A DNA stretch of 46,090 bases from Planctomycetota bacterium (GTDB lineage Bacteria; Planctomycetota; UBA1135; GCA-002686595). This document shows positions 27,469 to 37,640 of the stretch, piece after piece (position 1 is the stretch's first letter; every line of letters begins with the position of its first letter). The translations under genes and the position numbers were made by a program. The DNA is taken from contig VGZE01000010.1 of assembly GCA_016872755.1 (NCBI GenBank), forward strand, positions 1 through 46,090. Direction: 5' to 3'. A model generated the notes under the pieces. That model was not told where the DNA came from and searched no databases. It was given only the letters and a program-made list of their open reading frames with translations.

Positions 27469-27981
27469 GTGATCGAGCGCTACATCCGGGATGTTCCCGA
27501 CTTCCCCAAGAAGGGCATCCTGTTCAAGGACATCACGCCGCTCTTGCAGAGCCCCGAGGGCTTCCGTGAGACGATCGACCTGCTCGCTCGCGTCGTCGAG
27601 CCGAAGAGCTACGACCTGATCTGCGGCATCGAGTCGCGCGGATTCATCTTCGGCTGCGCGCTGGCGAATCGCCTGAACAAGGGCTTCGTGCCGATCCGCA
27701 AGCCCGGCAAGCTGCCGTGGAAGACCGCTTCGGAGTCCTACGAGCTCGAGTACGGCAAGGACTCGATCGAGATCCACCTCGACGCGTGCAAGCCAGGTCA
27801 GAAGGTGCTGCTCATCGACGACCTGCTGGCGACCGGCGGAACGATGGAGGCGGCGACCAAGCTGGTGCGCAAGATCGGTGGAACGCCGATCGCTTGCGCG
27901 TTCGTGGTCGAGCTCACCTTCCTGGCCGGTCGCAAGAAGCTCGAAGGCATGCCGATCCACTCCCTCGTCAAGGTCGGCTGA
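27469..27981 (+). CDS. apt: Adenine phosphoribosyltransferase
   Basis: A 170-residue cytosolic purine-salvage enzyme that joins adenine and PRPP to make AMP. The N terminus IRDVPDFPKKGILFKDITPL is typical of Apt. The PRPP-binding loop VLLIDDLLATGGT is at 113-125, and SRGFIFG at 56-62 is the usual Apt segment. Length is standard for the family. The GTG start has a near-perfect Shine-Dalgarno. The sigma-factor gene follows within 100 bases on the same strand, so the two may share a transcript, though no functional link is apparent. Confidence 0.96.
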   Translation: MIERYIRDVPDFPKKGILFKDITPLLQSPEGFRETIDLLARVVEPKSYDLICGIESRGFIFGCALANRLNKGFVPIRKPGKLPWKTASESYELEYGKDSIEIHLDACKPGQKVLLIDDLLATGGTMEAATKLVRKIGGTPIACAFVVELTFLAGRKKLEGMPIHSLVKVG

Positions 27982-28070
27982 GCCGCGCGATGACCTCAAA
28001 GCCCTCGTCCGCCAAGTCGCAATCCAAGCACGCGCTCCGCGGCGCGAAAAGCGCGCGAAAGGACATCCTG

Positions 28071-29294
28071 ATGCCGACACCGAAGAAGACCGCGCCCAAG
28101 CTGCCTGCGTCGACGGCCAACTCCGCCAGGCCGACCCGGCCGGAGCCGATCCGCGCAGCGGCTCCGAAGGCGGCCTTGCCCGCCAAGAAGCGCGTAGCCA
28201 TCGGAGCCGCCGGCCGCGCGCGCGACGATGCGGCGCTGCCGAAGTCGCGTTTGATCGCCAAGCGCCCACCCGCCAAGTCCGGAGCCGCCAATGGCGCGGT
28301 CGGGAAGAGCGCGAAAGCCGCGCCGAAGCCGACTCAGAAGGCGAGTCAGAAGCCGACTCAGAAGCCGCCGCCGAAGTCGCCGCCGAAGGTGCAATCCAAA
28401 GCGCAGCCCAAGGCGCAGCCCAAGTCGCGCGCGCTGTCGATCGGGAACCGTGACGGGAAACCCAAGGCCGTCGAGGCACCACCTCCGCCGCCGCCGGAGG
28501 AGTTGATCACGACAGAAGAGCTGTGGACCGCCTATCGCGTGGAGGTGACGGACTCCAAGGGCGAGGACACGATGGGGCTTCAGGAGCTGCGCAACCAGCT
28601 GATGGAGCGCCACCTGCCGCTGGTGCGCTACATCGCCGAGCGCCTGCTGCAGACCTTGCCCAAGTCGATCGAGCTCGATGACCTGATCAGCGCCGGGATG
28701 TTCGGCCTGATGGACGCGATTCGCGGCTTCGACCACTCACGCGGGATCAAGTTCAAGACCTACTGCAGCACGCGCATCCGCGGCGCGATCCTCGATCAGC
28801 TGCGCAGCCAGGACTGGGTGCCGCGCCTGGTGCGCTTGAAGGCGACTCGCATCGAGCGCGCCTACCAGAAGCTGCAGGGCGAGTTCGGGCGCGAGCCGAC
28901 CCACGCGGAGCTGGCCGCCGAACTCGCGATGGGGCACGACGAGCTGCAGGGCGAGATCGAGGAGGCACGCCCGAAGTCGATGTACTCGCTCTCCGAGAAG
29001 TGGGAGGACGGCGAGGACGACGGCTCGCTCGAGAAGGTCGAGGTGCTGGCCGATCGGACCGCGATCGACCCGGTGCACGAGCTCAATCGGCGCGACCTGA
29101 TGCTCTTCCTCACGAAGTCGCTCTCCGACAAGGAGCGCTTCATCATCTCGATGTATTACGAGAAGGGCCTGACGATGCGCGAGATCGGCGAGCTGCTCGC
29201 GCTGACCGAGAGCCGGGTCTGCCAGATCCACTCGAACGTGATGAACCGGCTGAAGGACCACCTCGAGAAGCGCGAGGAAGGCCTGCTGCCGTAA
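28071..29294 (+). CDS. FliA/WhiG-type sigma-70 factor with a long basic disordered N-terminal tail
   Basis: 407 residues from the ATG at 28071, which has AAAGGA seven bases upstream. An ATG at 27990 would add 27 residues but lacks a ribosome-binding site. Residues 1-150 are almost entirely Lys, Pro, Ala, Gln and Ser, with short repeats such as KPTQKASQKPTQK and QPKAQPK, like histone H1 or AlgP tails. The conserved sigma region 2 begins near 175 (LPLVRYIAERLLQTLPKSIE, DLISAGMFGLMDAIRGFD, FKTYCSTRIRGAILDQLR). Region 3 (REPTHAELAAELAM) and region 4 (LSDKERFIISMYYEKGLTMR, then SRVCQIHSNVMNRL) follow. This is the group-3 alternative sigma class; no flagellar genes are nearby, so its regulon is unknown. 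The stop abuts a long palindrome. Confidence 0.9.
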   Translation: MPTPKKTAPKLPASTANSARPTRPEPIRAAAPKAALPAKKRVAIGAAGRARDDAALPKSRLIAKRPPAKSGAANGAVGKSAKAAPKPTQKASQKPTQKPPPKSPPKVQSKAQPKAQPKSRALSIGNRDGKPKAVEAPPPPPPEELITTEELWTAYRVEVTDSKGEDTMGLQELRNQLMERHLPLVRYIAERLLQTLPKSIELDDLISAGMFGLMDAIRGFDHSRGIKFKTYCSTRIRGAILDQLRSQDWVPRLVRLKATRIERAYQKLQGEFGREPTHAELAAELAMGHDELQGEIEEARPKSMYSLSEKWEDGEDDGSLEKVEVLADRTAIDPVHELNRRDLMLFLTKSLSDKERFIISMYYEKGLTMREIGELLALTESRVCQIHSNVMNRLKDHLEKREEGLLP

Positions 29295-29433
29295 GTACCG
29301 AGCCCGCCTCGAATCCGGCGAGTTGGCAGGAAATGAGCCCGCCTCGAATCCGGCGAATTCGCGACGCGAAATCGCCGGATTCGAGGCGGGCTCATTTCCT
29401 GCCAACTCGCCGGATTCGAGGCGGGCTCAGTAC
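29295..29433. repeat. 139-bp near-perfect palindrome with four copies of a 22-bp half-site
   Basis: Arms 29295-29363 and 29365-29433 (69 bases each) are reverse complements with two mismatches around a single central A. Each arm holds two copies of a 22-bp half-site that begins GAGCCCGCCTCG and ends CCGGCGA (29300-29321 and 29335-29356; reversed at 29372-29393 and 29407-29428). It fills exactly the gap between the stop of the plus-strand sigma gene (29294) and the stop of the convergent minus-strand gene (29434). No T tract. It shares its half-site with 42210-42289. Confidence 0.92.
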
Positions 29434-31131
29434 CTACTCCCAGTAGTAGTGCCAGGTCGCACCGAGCGTCGCTTGCGCGCCCGGTTCCAGTCTCAGCTTC
29501 CACTCGAAGCGCGCCACGCCGTTCCAGTGGTACCACCAGTAGGGCCAGCTCCACCACGACCACCACTCCGGCCGACGCGCGTCACTCCACCATTCGGCCG
29601 AGCTGAGCTGCTCGAACTTCCCGCCGCCACCGACCGTGTCGGCCAGACCTAGCACGGTGCAGTGCACCTCGAGCTCGACGGCTTCCCGCTTCTTGTTCGA
29701 CAGCTCGTACGCGCCCGCCATGTCGATCCGACGATACTCGCGGTTGTCCCAGCGGACACTGGCACCGCTGCGACCGGTTTCACGCTCCTTCTTCTCGACG
29801 CACACGTCGAGCGCGGTCGACATCACGAGGTCCGTCTCGGCGCCCACCGGCGCGTAGGTCAGGATCGACTGGCCGACCACGCGGCCGCCGCTCAGCACCA
29901 GGGCCGGCGCGGTCGTCAGCGGCGCGCCCGAGCCGTTCTTCAGGCGCAGCACGTGCTGCACCTTCTGCTGCGCGGCAAGCTCCGCGAGCCGCTCGATGCG
30001 CGAGCCGTCGAATCGACTCTGGAACTCCAACGGCGGCGCGACGGGCAGCTCGAGCGTGTAAACGTCGCGGTGGTCGAGCTCGAACTTCGTTATCGGCAGC
30101 ACCATGCGCTCGCCGCGTGCCAGCGTCACGTCGCGCAGCGTGTACACGTACAGATCCTCGTTCGCGGAAGCGCCCTCGAACGCCGGGGCATTCGCGGGGA
30201 CGCCGGCTTCGGCCGAGTAGCCGCCCGCGACCTGCGTCATCATCGCGTTCGAGAGGAAGCTCGAGAAGCGGTCTCGCGTTTCCGTCCGCGCGGCCACGAG
30301 CGCGCCTGCCTCCTGCAGCGCGAGCGGATCGAGCATGCCTTGCGCCTCGAAACGCGGAACGCCGACGACGAGGTGCACGACCGCGCGTTCGAGATCGAGC
30401 AGATCGTTGACCAGTGTCGCTTGGAGATCGAAGCGTGCCTTGCCGTTCTCGCCGACGTCGATCTTGTAGGACGGGATCCAGCGCAGTCCCTTCTGCACGT
30501 ACGCAACACCGACGCGGCTCCCGGTGCCGCCGCCCTCGACGCGCAGCGTGAGACGGCCGCGCAGCTCGTCCTGCTGGTACTTGGCGCCGAGCGGGCCGCG
30601 CACTTCGAGGTTGCGCACCTGATCGAGCGGCAGCACGCGCGTGCCGCTGTCGGTCTCGATCACGAGCAACGAGCCGGCCTCGTCGAGAACCGGTGTACCG
30701 GTGGGTCCGCGCAGACTCTCCAGCTCTCCCGCCGATCGACGCGGAATGCCGATCAGCTTGCCCGTGAACTTCTCGTTCATCACGTCGGTCACGGCCACGG
30801 AGGCGCCGCGGTTCGCCTCGACCAGCTGGCGCAGGTCGAGCGCCGTACGCTCGGTCACGATGCGCTCGTTGGCGGCGACGGCCGAGCGCAGCACGGCTCC
30901 GTCGGTCGCATAGGGCCAGAAAGTGCCCAGCAACGGCTGCGGCAGATCGGCCAGCACGATCTTGCCGCCCGCATCCGCCGACAGCGGGCCCTCGCGCAGC
31001 ACGAACGCGTGGCCGTCCTTGAACACGGTGACTTCGCGCACCGGCAACGGATCGGCACCGCGCACAGGCGCGGCGCTCGCGAGAGCGGCGAGGGCGACGA
31101 GGAAGATCGAAGCAGCGCGATGTGAATGCAT
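29434..31131 (-). CDS. Exported DUF4139-domain protein
   Basis: 565 residues from the ATG at 31131 (the frame opens at 31167). A signal peptide (RAASIFLVALAALASAAPVRG) is followed by REVTVFKDGHAFVLREGPL, the N-terminal pattern of DUF4139/DUF4140-type proteins. GLRWIPSYKIDVGENGKARF and LVNDLLDLERAVVHLVVGVP are the recognisable DUF4139 core. The C terminus has a striking Trp cluster (EWWSDARRPEWWSWWSWPYW) and ends WHYYWE. The biochemical role of this family is not established. It lies 72 bases downstream of an SGNH protein gene on the same strand, so the two probably form an operon. Its stop codon touches the 139-bp palindrome. Confidence 0.8.
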   Translation of the reverse strand: MHSHRAASIFLVALAALASAAPVRGADPLPVREVTVFKDGHAFVLREGPLSADAGGKIVLADLPQPLLGTFWPYATDGAVLRSAVAANERIVTERTALDLRQLVEANRGASVAVTDVMNEKFTGKLIGIPRRSAGELESLRGPTGTPVLDEAGSLLVIETDSGTRVLPLDQVRNLEVRGPLGAKYQQDELRGRLTLRVEGGGTGSRVGVAYVQKGLRWIPSYKIDVGENGKARFDLQATLVNDLLDLERAVVHLVVGVPRFEAQGMLDPLALQEAGALVAARTETRDRFSSFLSNAMMTQVAGGYSAEAGVPANAPAFEGASANEDLYVYTLRDVTLARGERMVLPITKFELDHRDVYTLELPVAPPLEFQSRFDGSRIERLAELAAQQKVQHVLRLKNGSGAPLTTAPALVLSGGRVVGQSILTYAPVGAETDLVMSTALDVCVEKKERETGRSGASVRWDNREYRRIDMAGAYELSNKKREAVELEVHCTVLGLADTVGGGGKFEQLSSAEWWSDARRPEWWSWWSWPYWWYHWNGVARFEWKLRLEPGAQATLGATWHYYWE

Positions 31132-31203
31132 GCGGGACCCTCGGGAACCAGGCACGGAGGCCGTCATAACGCGGGGCGGCGTCCCGAGTTGGTCACAATC
31201 CGG

Positions 31204-32235
31204 TCACGGGAGCAAGGCAGTCACGATCGCACGCGCGATCGACTCGTTCCCCGGGCTCTCGAAGTGGCCGTCGTAGGGAATGATCGGGAGCCGGTCGGCG
31301 CCGGCGAAGTCGCGCTGCAATTGCGGCAGGCAGTCGATGACTTCGAGGCCCTTGGCCTTGGCGAGTTCCATGGCGCGCCGATCCAGCTCGTCATAGCGCG
31401 TAGCCGAGCGGATCGAGCTCGCATGCGGGATGCGCACGAACACGGGCCGCGCCTTCTGCTCCCTGGTCAGCGCCACGAATCGGTCGAGGTAGCCGTCGAG
31501 GCGCGCGAAGCCCGCTTCGTAGAACTCCTGCGGCCAGGGCTTGGCGGTCCAGGATCGCGCCACGTCGGCGGCGTGCATCAGGAGCGCGCTCGAGCGCAGC
31601 AACTGCTCGCCCTGCCACTGCACGAGCTTCCAGCCCTCGAGCGGATCGGACACGTCGAAGGTGATCGGGCCGGTCCGCTCGAGCTTGGCGATGGTGGAAG
31701 GGATGTCGCGCTCTTCGAAATCGTTGTGGTACCAGCACAGCGCGACGATGTCGGCCTGCACGCGCGGCCCCAGCTCCTCGAGCAGCGCGAGCTCCTGGTG
31801 CGTCGCGTAGGCACGCACGCCGCCGTTGACCGCGCGGAACGGCTGGAACGGGCGGCGCTCGGCCGCAAGGCGCTCCATGTGCGCCGGCACGGTCTGGTCG
31901 TCGGCGACTCCCTGGCCGTAGATCAAGCTGTCGCCCAGGCACAGCACGCGCAGCTCGCCGCCCTTCTCGGCGGGCAATTCGGGCCCGCGCAGGCCCAGCG
32001 CGTTCACTTGCACCGGGTACTCGTAGGTGTAGTGCGTCTGGTGCGGGATCATCTCGAAGCCGCGCGCGCGATTGAGCCGCACCTCGAGCAGCGGACGCCG
32101 CTCGGAGCGCGGCGAACCGACCACGGCGCGCACGAGGAGCTCGCCGCACAGCAGCGCGACGAGCAGCGAGATCGTGCCGGCGAGGCAGCCGCGCCGGAGC
32201 TTGGCGCGGCGAGTGGTGCGCGTGCCTTCGGCCAT
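31204..32235 (-). CDS. Membrane-anchored SGNH/GDSL hydrolase family protein
   Basis: 343 residues with a basic N terminus and one span (CLAGTISLLVALLCGELLVRAVV) anchoring an extracytoplasmic SGNH domain. Block I is LCLGDSLIYGQG with Ser103. YHNDFEERD supplies the block III-like Asn, and DGHFESPGN near residue 322 provides the catalytic Asp322 and His324. The NALGLRGPELP motif before block I is common in AlgX/AlgJ-like and other surface-glycan acyl-transferring SGNH proteins. Its substrate is unknown; O-acetyl ester transfer or hydrolysis on exported polysaccharide would fit. It diverges from birA with a 31-base gap and precedes the DUF4139 gene on the same strand. Unlike the paralogous gene at 18439, its frame is intact. 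Confidence 0.82.
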   Translation of the reverse strand: MAEGTRTTRRAKLRRGCLAGTISLLVALLCGELLVRAVVGSPRSERRPLLEVRLNRARGFEMIPHQTHYTYEYPVQVNALGLRGPELPAEKGGELRVLCLGDSLIYGQGVADDQTVPAHMERLAAERRPFQPFRAVNGGVRAYATHQELALLEELGPRVQADIVALCWYHNDFEERDIPSTIAKLERTGPITFDVSDPLEGWKLVQWQGEQLLRSSALLMHAADVARSWTAKPWPQEFYEAGFARLDGYLDRFVALTREQKARPVFVRIPHASSIRSATRYDELDRRAMELAKAKGLEVIDCLPQLQRDFAGADRLPIIPYDGHFESPGNESIARAIVTALLP

Positions 32236-32266
32236 GAGCGTCGGGAGTGTACGTTAGCCGGCAGCG

Positions 32267-33028
32267 ATGGCGACCTTCGAATTCCGCGTGCTGCGCCACG
32301 GAGTCGTCGATTCGACCAACGAGCGCGCATTCGCCGCGCTGGCAGCGGGTGAGGCGCGCCACTTCGACGCGCACCTTGCGCTCGAACAGACCGCCGGCCG
32401 CGGACGCCTGGGACGCTCGTGGAACAGCCCGCGGGGCGAGGGTCTGTACCTGTCGGTCGTGCTGCTCCCGCCGGCTCCGGGTTGGCCGGCCCCGGCGCTG
32501 GCGATGGCGGCGGGCCTGGCGATGCGCGACCTGGCCGGCGCTTGCGGCGTCGCCGACGCGCGACTCAAGTGGCCCAACGACCTGCTCGTGCGCGGCGCCA
32601 AGCTCGCAGGCATCCTCGTCGAAGCGCGCGGCTTCGATCCCGCCGCGCCGCACTACGTGCTCGGCATGGGGATGAACCTGAAGCAGACGCGCTTCGATCC
32701 GCAACTGGCAGCCGAGCGTGCCGTGACCAGCCTCGCGCTCGAGGCACGCGCGCTCGAGCCGGGCGAGGCGGCCGAGCAGCTCCTGCCGCTGCTCGCGCGG
32801 CGGCTGACGCAGGCATCCGGTGCCATGGCCACGCTGTGTGACGACTACGTCGGAGCCGCGGGCTGGCGCGGCGAGTTGCTGGATGTCGAAGGCGCGTCGC
32901 GGGTCGCGCGCGGCCGTCTGTGCGGCTTCGATGCGCGCGGGCTGCGGATCCGACCGGAGGCTCCCGGCGACCAGCGCGCGGTCGAGTTCGCGCTCGAGCA
33001 CGTCGCGGCGGTGCGCTTCGCGCGGTAG
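32267..33028 (+). CDS. birA: Biotin--[biotin carboxyl carrier protein] ligase
   Basis: 253 residues; attaches biotin to carrier proteins such as AccB through biotinyl-AMP. The catalytic motif appears as QTAGRGRLGRSWNSP (about 45-59), with LKWPNDLLV near 100 and a C-terminal SH3-like domain (WRGELLDVEGAS...ARGRLCGFDARGLRI). There is no N-terminal winged-helix domain, so this is a monofunctional ligase rather than the bifunctional repressor of E. coli. The ATG at 32267 is the only reasonable start. It opens a plus-strand run with rph and rdgB. Confidence 0.94.
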   Translation: MATFEFRVLRHGVVDSTNERAFAALAAGEARHFDAHLALEQTAGRGRLGRSWNSPRGEGLYLSVVLLPPAPGWPAPALAMAAGLAMRDLAGACGVADARLKWPNDLLVRGAKLAGILVEARGFDPAAPHYVLGMGMNLKQTRFDPQLAAERAVTSLALEARALEPGEAAEQLLPLLARRLTQASGAMATLCDDYVGAAGWRGELLDVEGASRVARGRLCGFDARGLRIRPEAPGDQRAVEFALEHVAAVRFAR

Positions 33029-33051
33029 TCGGCAGCGTATACTCACCCGCC

Positions 33052-33780
33052 ATGCCCCGACACGACGGCCGCGCCTCGCATCAGTCTCGCCCGCTGCGTT
33101 TCGAGCGCGGCTTCACGAAGAGCGCTCCAGGCTCGGTGCTCGCCTGCTACGGCGAGACCCAGGTGCTGTGCACCGCGATGGCGACCGACGGCGTGCCGCC
33201 CTTCCTGCAAGGGCGCGGCAAGGGCTGGCTCACGGCCGAATATTCGATGCTGCCTTCGGCCTCGGGAGATCGCAAGCAGCGCGACCGCAACGGCAAGGTC
33301 GACGGTCGCTCGACCGAGATCCAGCGCCTGATCGGCCGCTCGCTGCGCGCGGTCGTCGACACGGCGAAGATGACCGAGCGCACGATCTGGATCGACTGCG
33401 ACGTGCTGCAGGCTGACGGGGGCACGCGCACGGCGGCGATCAGCGGCGCCTACGTGGCCCTCGTCGACCTGCTCAAGCACATGGAGCGCCAGCGCGTGCT
33501 GCGCGCCTGGCCGTTGGTCGCGCAGATCGCAGCCGTGTCGGTCGGAATCGTCAACGGTGAGCCGGTCGTCGACCTCGACTACGTCGAGGACAGCAAGGCC
33601 GAGGTCGACATGAACCTCGTGATGCTCGGCGACGGGCGCTACGTCGAGATCCAGGGCTGCGCGGAGGCGCGCGCATTCGACCGCGCGCAATTGGATCGGA
33701 TGCTCGCGCTGGGTGAGGGCGCGTTGCGCGAGATCATGGGGGCGCAGCGCGAGGCGCTCGAAGCCGCGGTGGCCGGTTGA
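33052..33780 (+). CDS. rph: Ribonuclease PH
   Basis: A 242-residue phosphorolytic 3'-to-5' exoribonuclease that trims tRNA 3' ends. The N terminus is RPLRFERGFTKSAPGSVLAC, with GETQVLCTA, then GRGKGWLTAEYSMLPSA and RNGKVDGRSTEIQRLIGRSL, all diagnostic of the family. GGTRTAAISGAYVAL and the phosphate-site segment DLDYVEDSKAEVDMNLV follow. The ATG at 33052 gives a standard length. Its position just before rdgB is a common arrangement in many bacteria. Confidence 0.97.
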   Translation: MPRHDGRASHQSRPLRFERGFTKSAPGSVLACYGETQVLCTAMATDGVPPFLQGRGKGWLTAEYSMLPSASGDRKQRDRNGKVDGRSTEIQRLIGRSLRAVVDTAKMTERTIWIDCDVLQADGGTRTAAISGAYVALVDLLKHMERQRVLRAWPLVAQIAAVSVGIVNGEPVVDLDYVEDSKAEVDMNLVMLGDGRYVEIQGCAEARAFDRAQLDRMLALGEGALREIMGAQREALEAAVAG

Positions 33781-33792
33781 CGCGGTCCTGCT

Positions 33793-33834
33793 TTGATCGT
33801 CCTGCCGTGATCGTTCTGCTGTGATCGTTCTGCT
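33793..33834 (+). repeat. Three 14-bp tandem repeats across the rdgB start codon
   Basis: Units 33793-33806 (TTGATCGTCCTGCC), 33807-33820 and 33821-33834 (both GTGATCGTTCTGCT) are directly repeated. Each begins with a potential start codon. Because the unit is not a multiple of three, only the last GTG reads into rdgB; the middle one meets TGA after five codons. Confidence 0.85.
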
Positions 33835-34438
33835 GGCCAGCACGAATCGGCACAAGCTCGTGGAGCTTGCGGCCGCCCTCGCCCCCAGCGGCATCGAGCT
33901 CGTCGACCCGCGCTCGATCGGAGGGTTGCCGCCGGTCGAGGAGGACGCGCCGGACTTCGCGGGCAATGCGCGCAAGAAGGCGCGCTCGGCGGCGCGCGCG
34001 AGCGGCCTGTGGTCGCTGGCCGACGATTCGGGCCTCGAGGTGGACGCGCTCGGCGGCGAGCCGGGTGTGCGCTCGGCGCGCTTCTCCGGGCCCGGCGCGA
34101 ACGATGCCTCCAACAACCGCCTCCTGCTCGAGCGCCTGGCCGGCGTGCCACCGGAGCGCCGCGGCGCGCGCTTCGTGTGCGTGCTGTGCCTGGCCCGGCC
34201 GGACCGCACGATCGCGGCGGAAGCGCGCGGCGAAGCGCGCGGTCGGATCCTGGAGGCGCCGCGCGGCGCGGCCGGCTTCGGCTACGACCCGCTGCTCCAA
34301 TTCGACGAGCCCGGACAACCGGGCTTCGGCAGCACCTACGCGGAACTCACGCAGGAGCAGAAGAACCAAGTCAGCCACCGCGGTCGTGCCGTCGCCGCGT
34401 TGCGGGAGTTGCTGCGAGAAACCACTCTGCGCGAGTAG
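33821..34438 (+). CDS. rdgB: XTP/dITP diphosphatase (non-canonical purine NTP pyrophosphatase)
   Basis: A 205-residue HAM1/RdgB-family enzyme that hydrolyses ITP, dITP and XTP to monophosphates, keeping damaged purines out of nucleic acids. LLASTNRHKLVEL at 4-16 is the substrate-binding N terminus. FAGNARKKA, LADDSGLEVDALGG, GVRSARFSG, GFGYDPLL and the terminal SHRGRA are the family signatures in order. The GTG at 33821 is the start. It sits inside a triplicated 14-bp sequence, which may affect initiation. It follows rph by 40 bases and is followed by lepA after 29. Confidence 0.96.
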   Translation: MIVLLASTNRHKLVELAAALAPSGIELVDPRSIGGLPPVEEDAPDFAGNARKKARSAARASGLWSLADDSGLEVDALGGEPGVRSARFSGPGANDASNNRLLLERLAGVPPERRGARFVCVLCLARPDRTIAAEARGEARGRILEAPRGAAGFGYDPLLQFDEPGQPGFGSTYAELTQEQKNQVSHRGRAVAALRELLRETTLRE

Positions 34439-34467
34439 AATCTTCGCCCCGAAACAGGGCCCGCACC

Positions 34468-36265
<1,798 letters not shown>

Positions 36266-36273
<8 letters not shown>

Positions 36274-37609
36274 AGCACGACCCCGCCCTCGCGGTCCGTC
36301 CTCGGCACGCGAGCTGATCGAGGCCGCGACGATCGCGGTTGCGACGATCCTCGTCGCCAAACACTTCCTGCTCGAGCCCTACAAGGTCCCCACCCCGTCG
36401 ATGCAGCCGACGGTGATGGGCAGCGCCGAGGCCGGCGTCTCCGACCGCCTGGCCGTTGACAAGTGGACCTACCGCTGCCGCGATCCACGGCGCTTCGAGG
36501 TCGTGGTCTTCAAGGGGCCGTTCGACCGCTCGACGAGCTACGTCAAGCGGATCGTCGGGCTGCCCGGCGAGTGGATCCGGATTCACGACGGCGACTTGTG
36601 GACGCGCGCGAGCGATCGAGAGTCCTGGCAGATCCTGCGCAAGCCGCGCGCTGTGCAAGAGGCGCTGTGGCGCGAGCTCGCGCCTGTCGACGGCGTCGCC
36701 GACTGGGAGATCGCGAGTGGCGATGGACAGGTTGCGGCGAACGGCTCGGTTGCGCTCGAGGCGGGTGCGACGGCGGAGTTCAGACGCTCGGCGCCTTTCG
36801 TGCTCGACGGGCTCCTCGACGGGTATCCCGAGGCGATCCGCGCGCGGCTCTCGCCCGTGCACCCGCGCGCGGGGCACAGTGAAGTCCGCGATCTGCGGCT
36901 GGAGGCAACGCTGAGACTGTCGCCGCAGGGAACGGCGAGGATCGAGTTTCGAACGGGAGACGAGCAGTTGTCCTTCTCGATCGGCGCGGGGAGCGCGCGC
37001 ATCGGCGCACAGGCACCGATCGAGCTCGCCGCCGGTCCGCGCGAGCTCAGTGTTGCCGTGCAGCGCGTCGACGACCGCCTCGAATTGTATGTCGGCGACT
37101 CGCTGCTGCAGGATCTCGACCTGCCCCCCACCGACCTGACGCACACGTCGATCGCGATTGCGGCGCTCGACGGCCCCGTCGAGTTCATCGCCCCGCGCGT
37201 CTTCCGCGACGTCTACTACACGGACGCCTGGGCCAAGGTCGCCGAGACCTTCGTTCCCGTGGGCCACTACTTCATGCTCGGCGACAACTCGCACGAGTCC
37301 AGCGACAGTCGCGACTGGACGCTGTGGCGCTACGAGTTCACCGATGCGACGGGCGCAACGCGCGAACTGCGCGCGCACTACCGCGGCGCCGAGCACCCGC
37401 GCTCGCTCGTCGGCGAGACGGATGAACCGCGGATCTGGCTGCGCGACGAGTGGGGCGAGCCGCATCTGTTCCCGCAGTCATCCGCCAGCGTGCTCTCGCC
37501 GATCGAGGCCCCGTTCGTTCCGCGCGAGCTCGTGCTCGGTCGCGCGCTTGCGGTGTTCTGGCCGCTCGACCCGCTGCACGGCATCTGGCGCTTCAAGTGG
37601 GTGCACTGA
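36266..37609 (+). CDS. lepB: Signal peptidase I with a large inserted domain (paralogue 1)
   Basis: 447 residues, far longer than a standard 200-320 residue enzyme. A membrane span (about 17-35) leads to the nucleophile Ser45 in VPTPSMQPT and the general base Lys94 in YVKRIVGLPGEWI. The conserved box E is GHYFMLGDNSHESSDSRDW at about 333-351. Between Lys94 and box E there are about 220 inserted residues. Their end (LRLEATLRLSPQGTARIEF, LSVAVQRVDDRLELYVGD, EFIAPRVFRDVYYT) looks like a concanavalin/LamG-type jellyroll. A second smaller insert follows box E before FVPRELVLGRALAVFWPLD. It cleaves signal peptides outside the inner membrane. It overlaps lepA and is followed by a second paralogue. 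Confidence 0.92.
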
Positions 37610-37640
37610 CAGCGCATACTCTGGCGCGTCCGCCGCGCCC

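Noticed and set aside
27717-28070. An upstream extension of the sigma-factor frame into apt.
   Set aside because: It would overlap apt by more than 260 bases, reads as apt in another frame, and has no start with a ribosome-binding site before 28071.
29295-29433. A CRISPR array, because the same short sequence recurs four times.
   Set aside because: The copies are in inverted pairs forming one palindrome, and the intervening segments are themselves mirrored rather than unique spacers. No cas genes are present.
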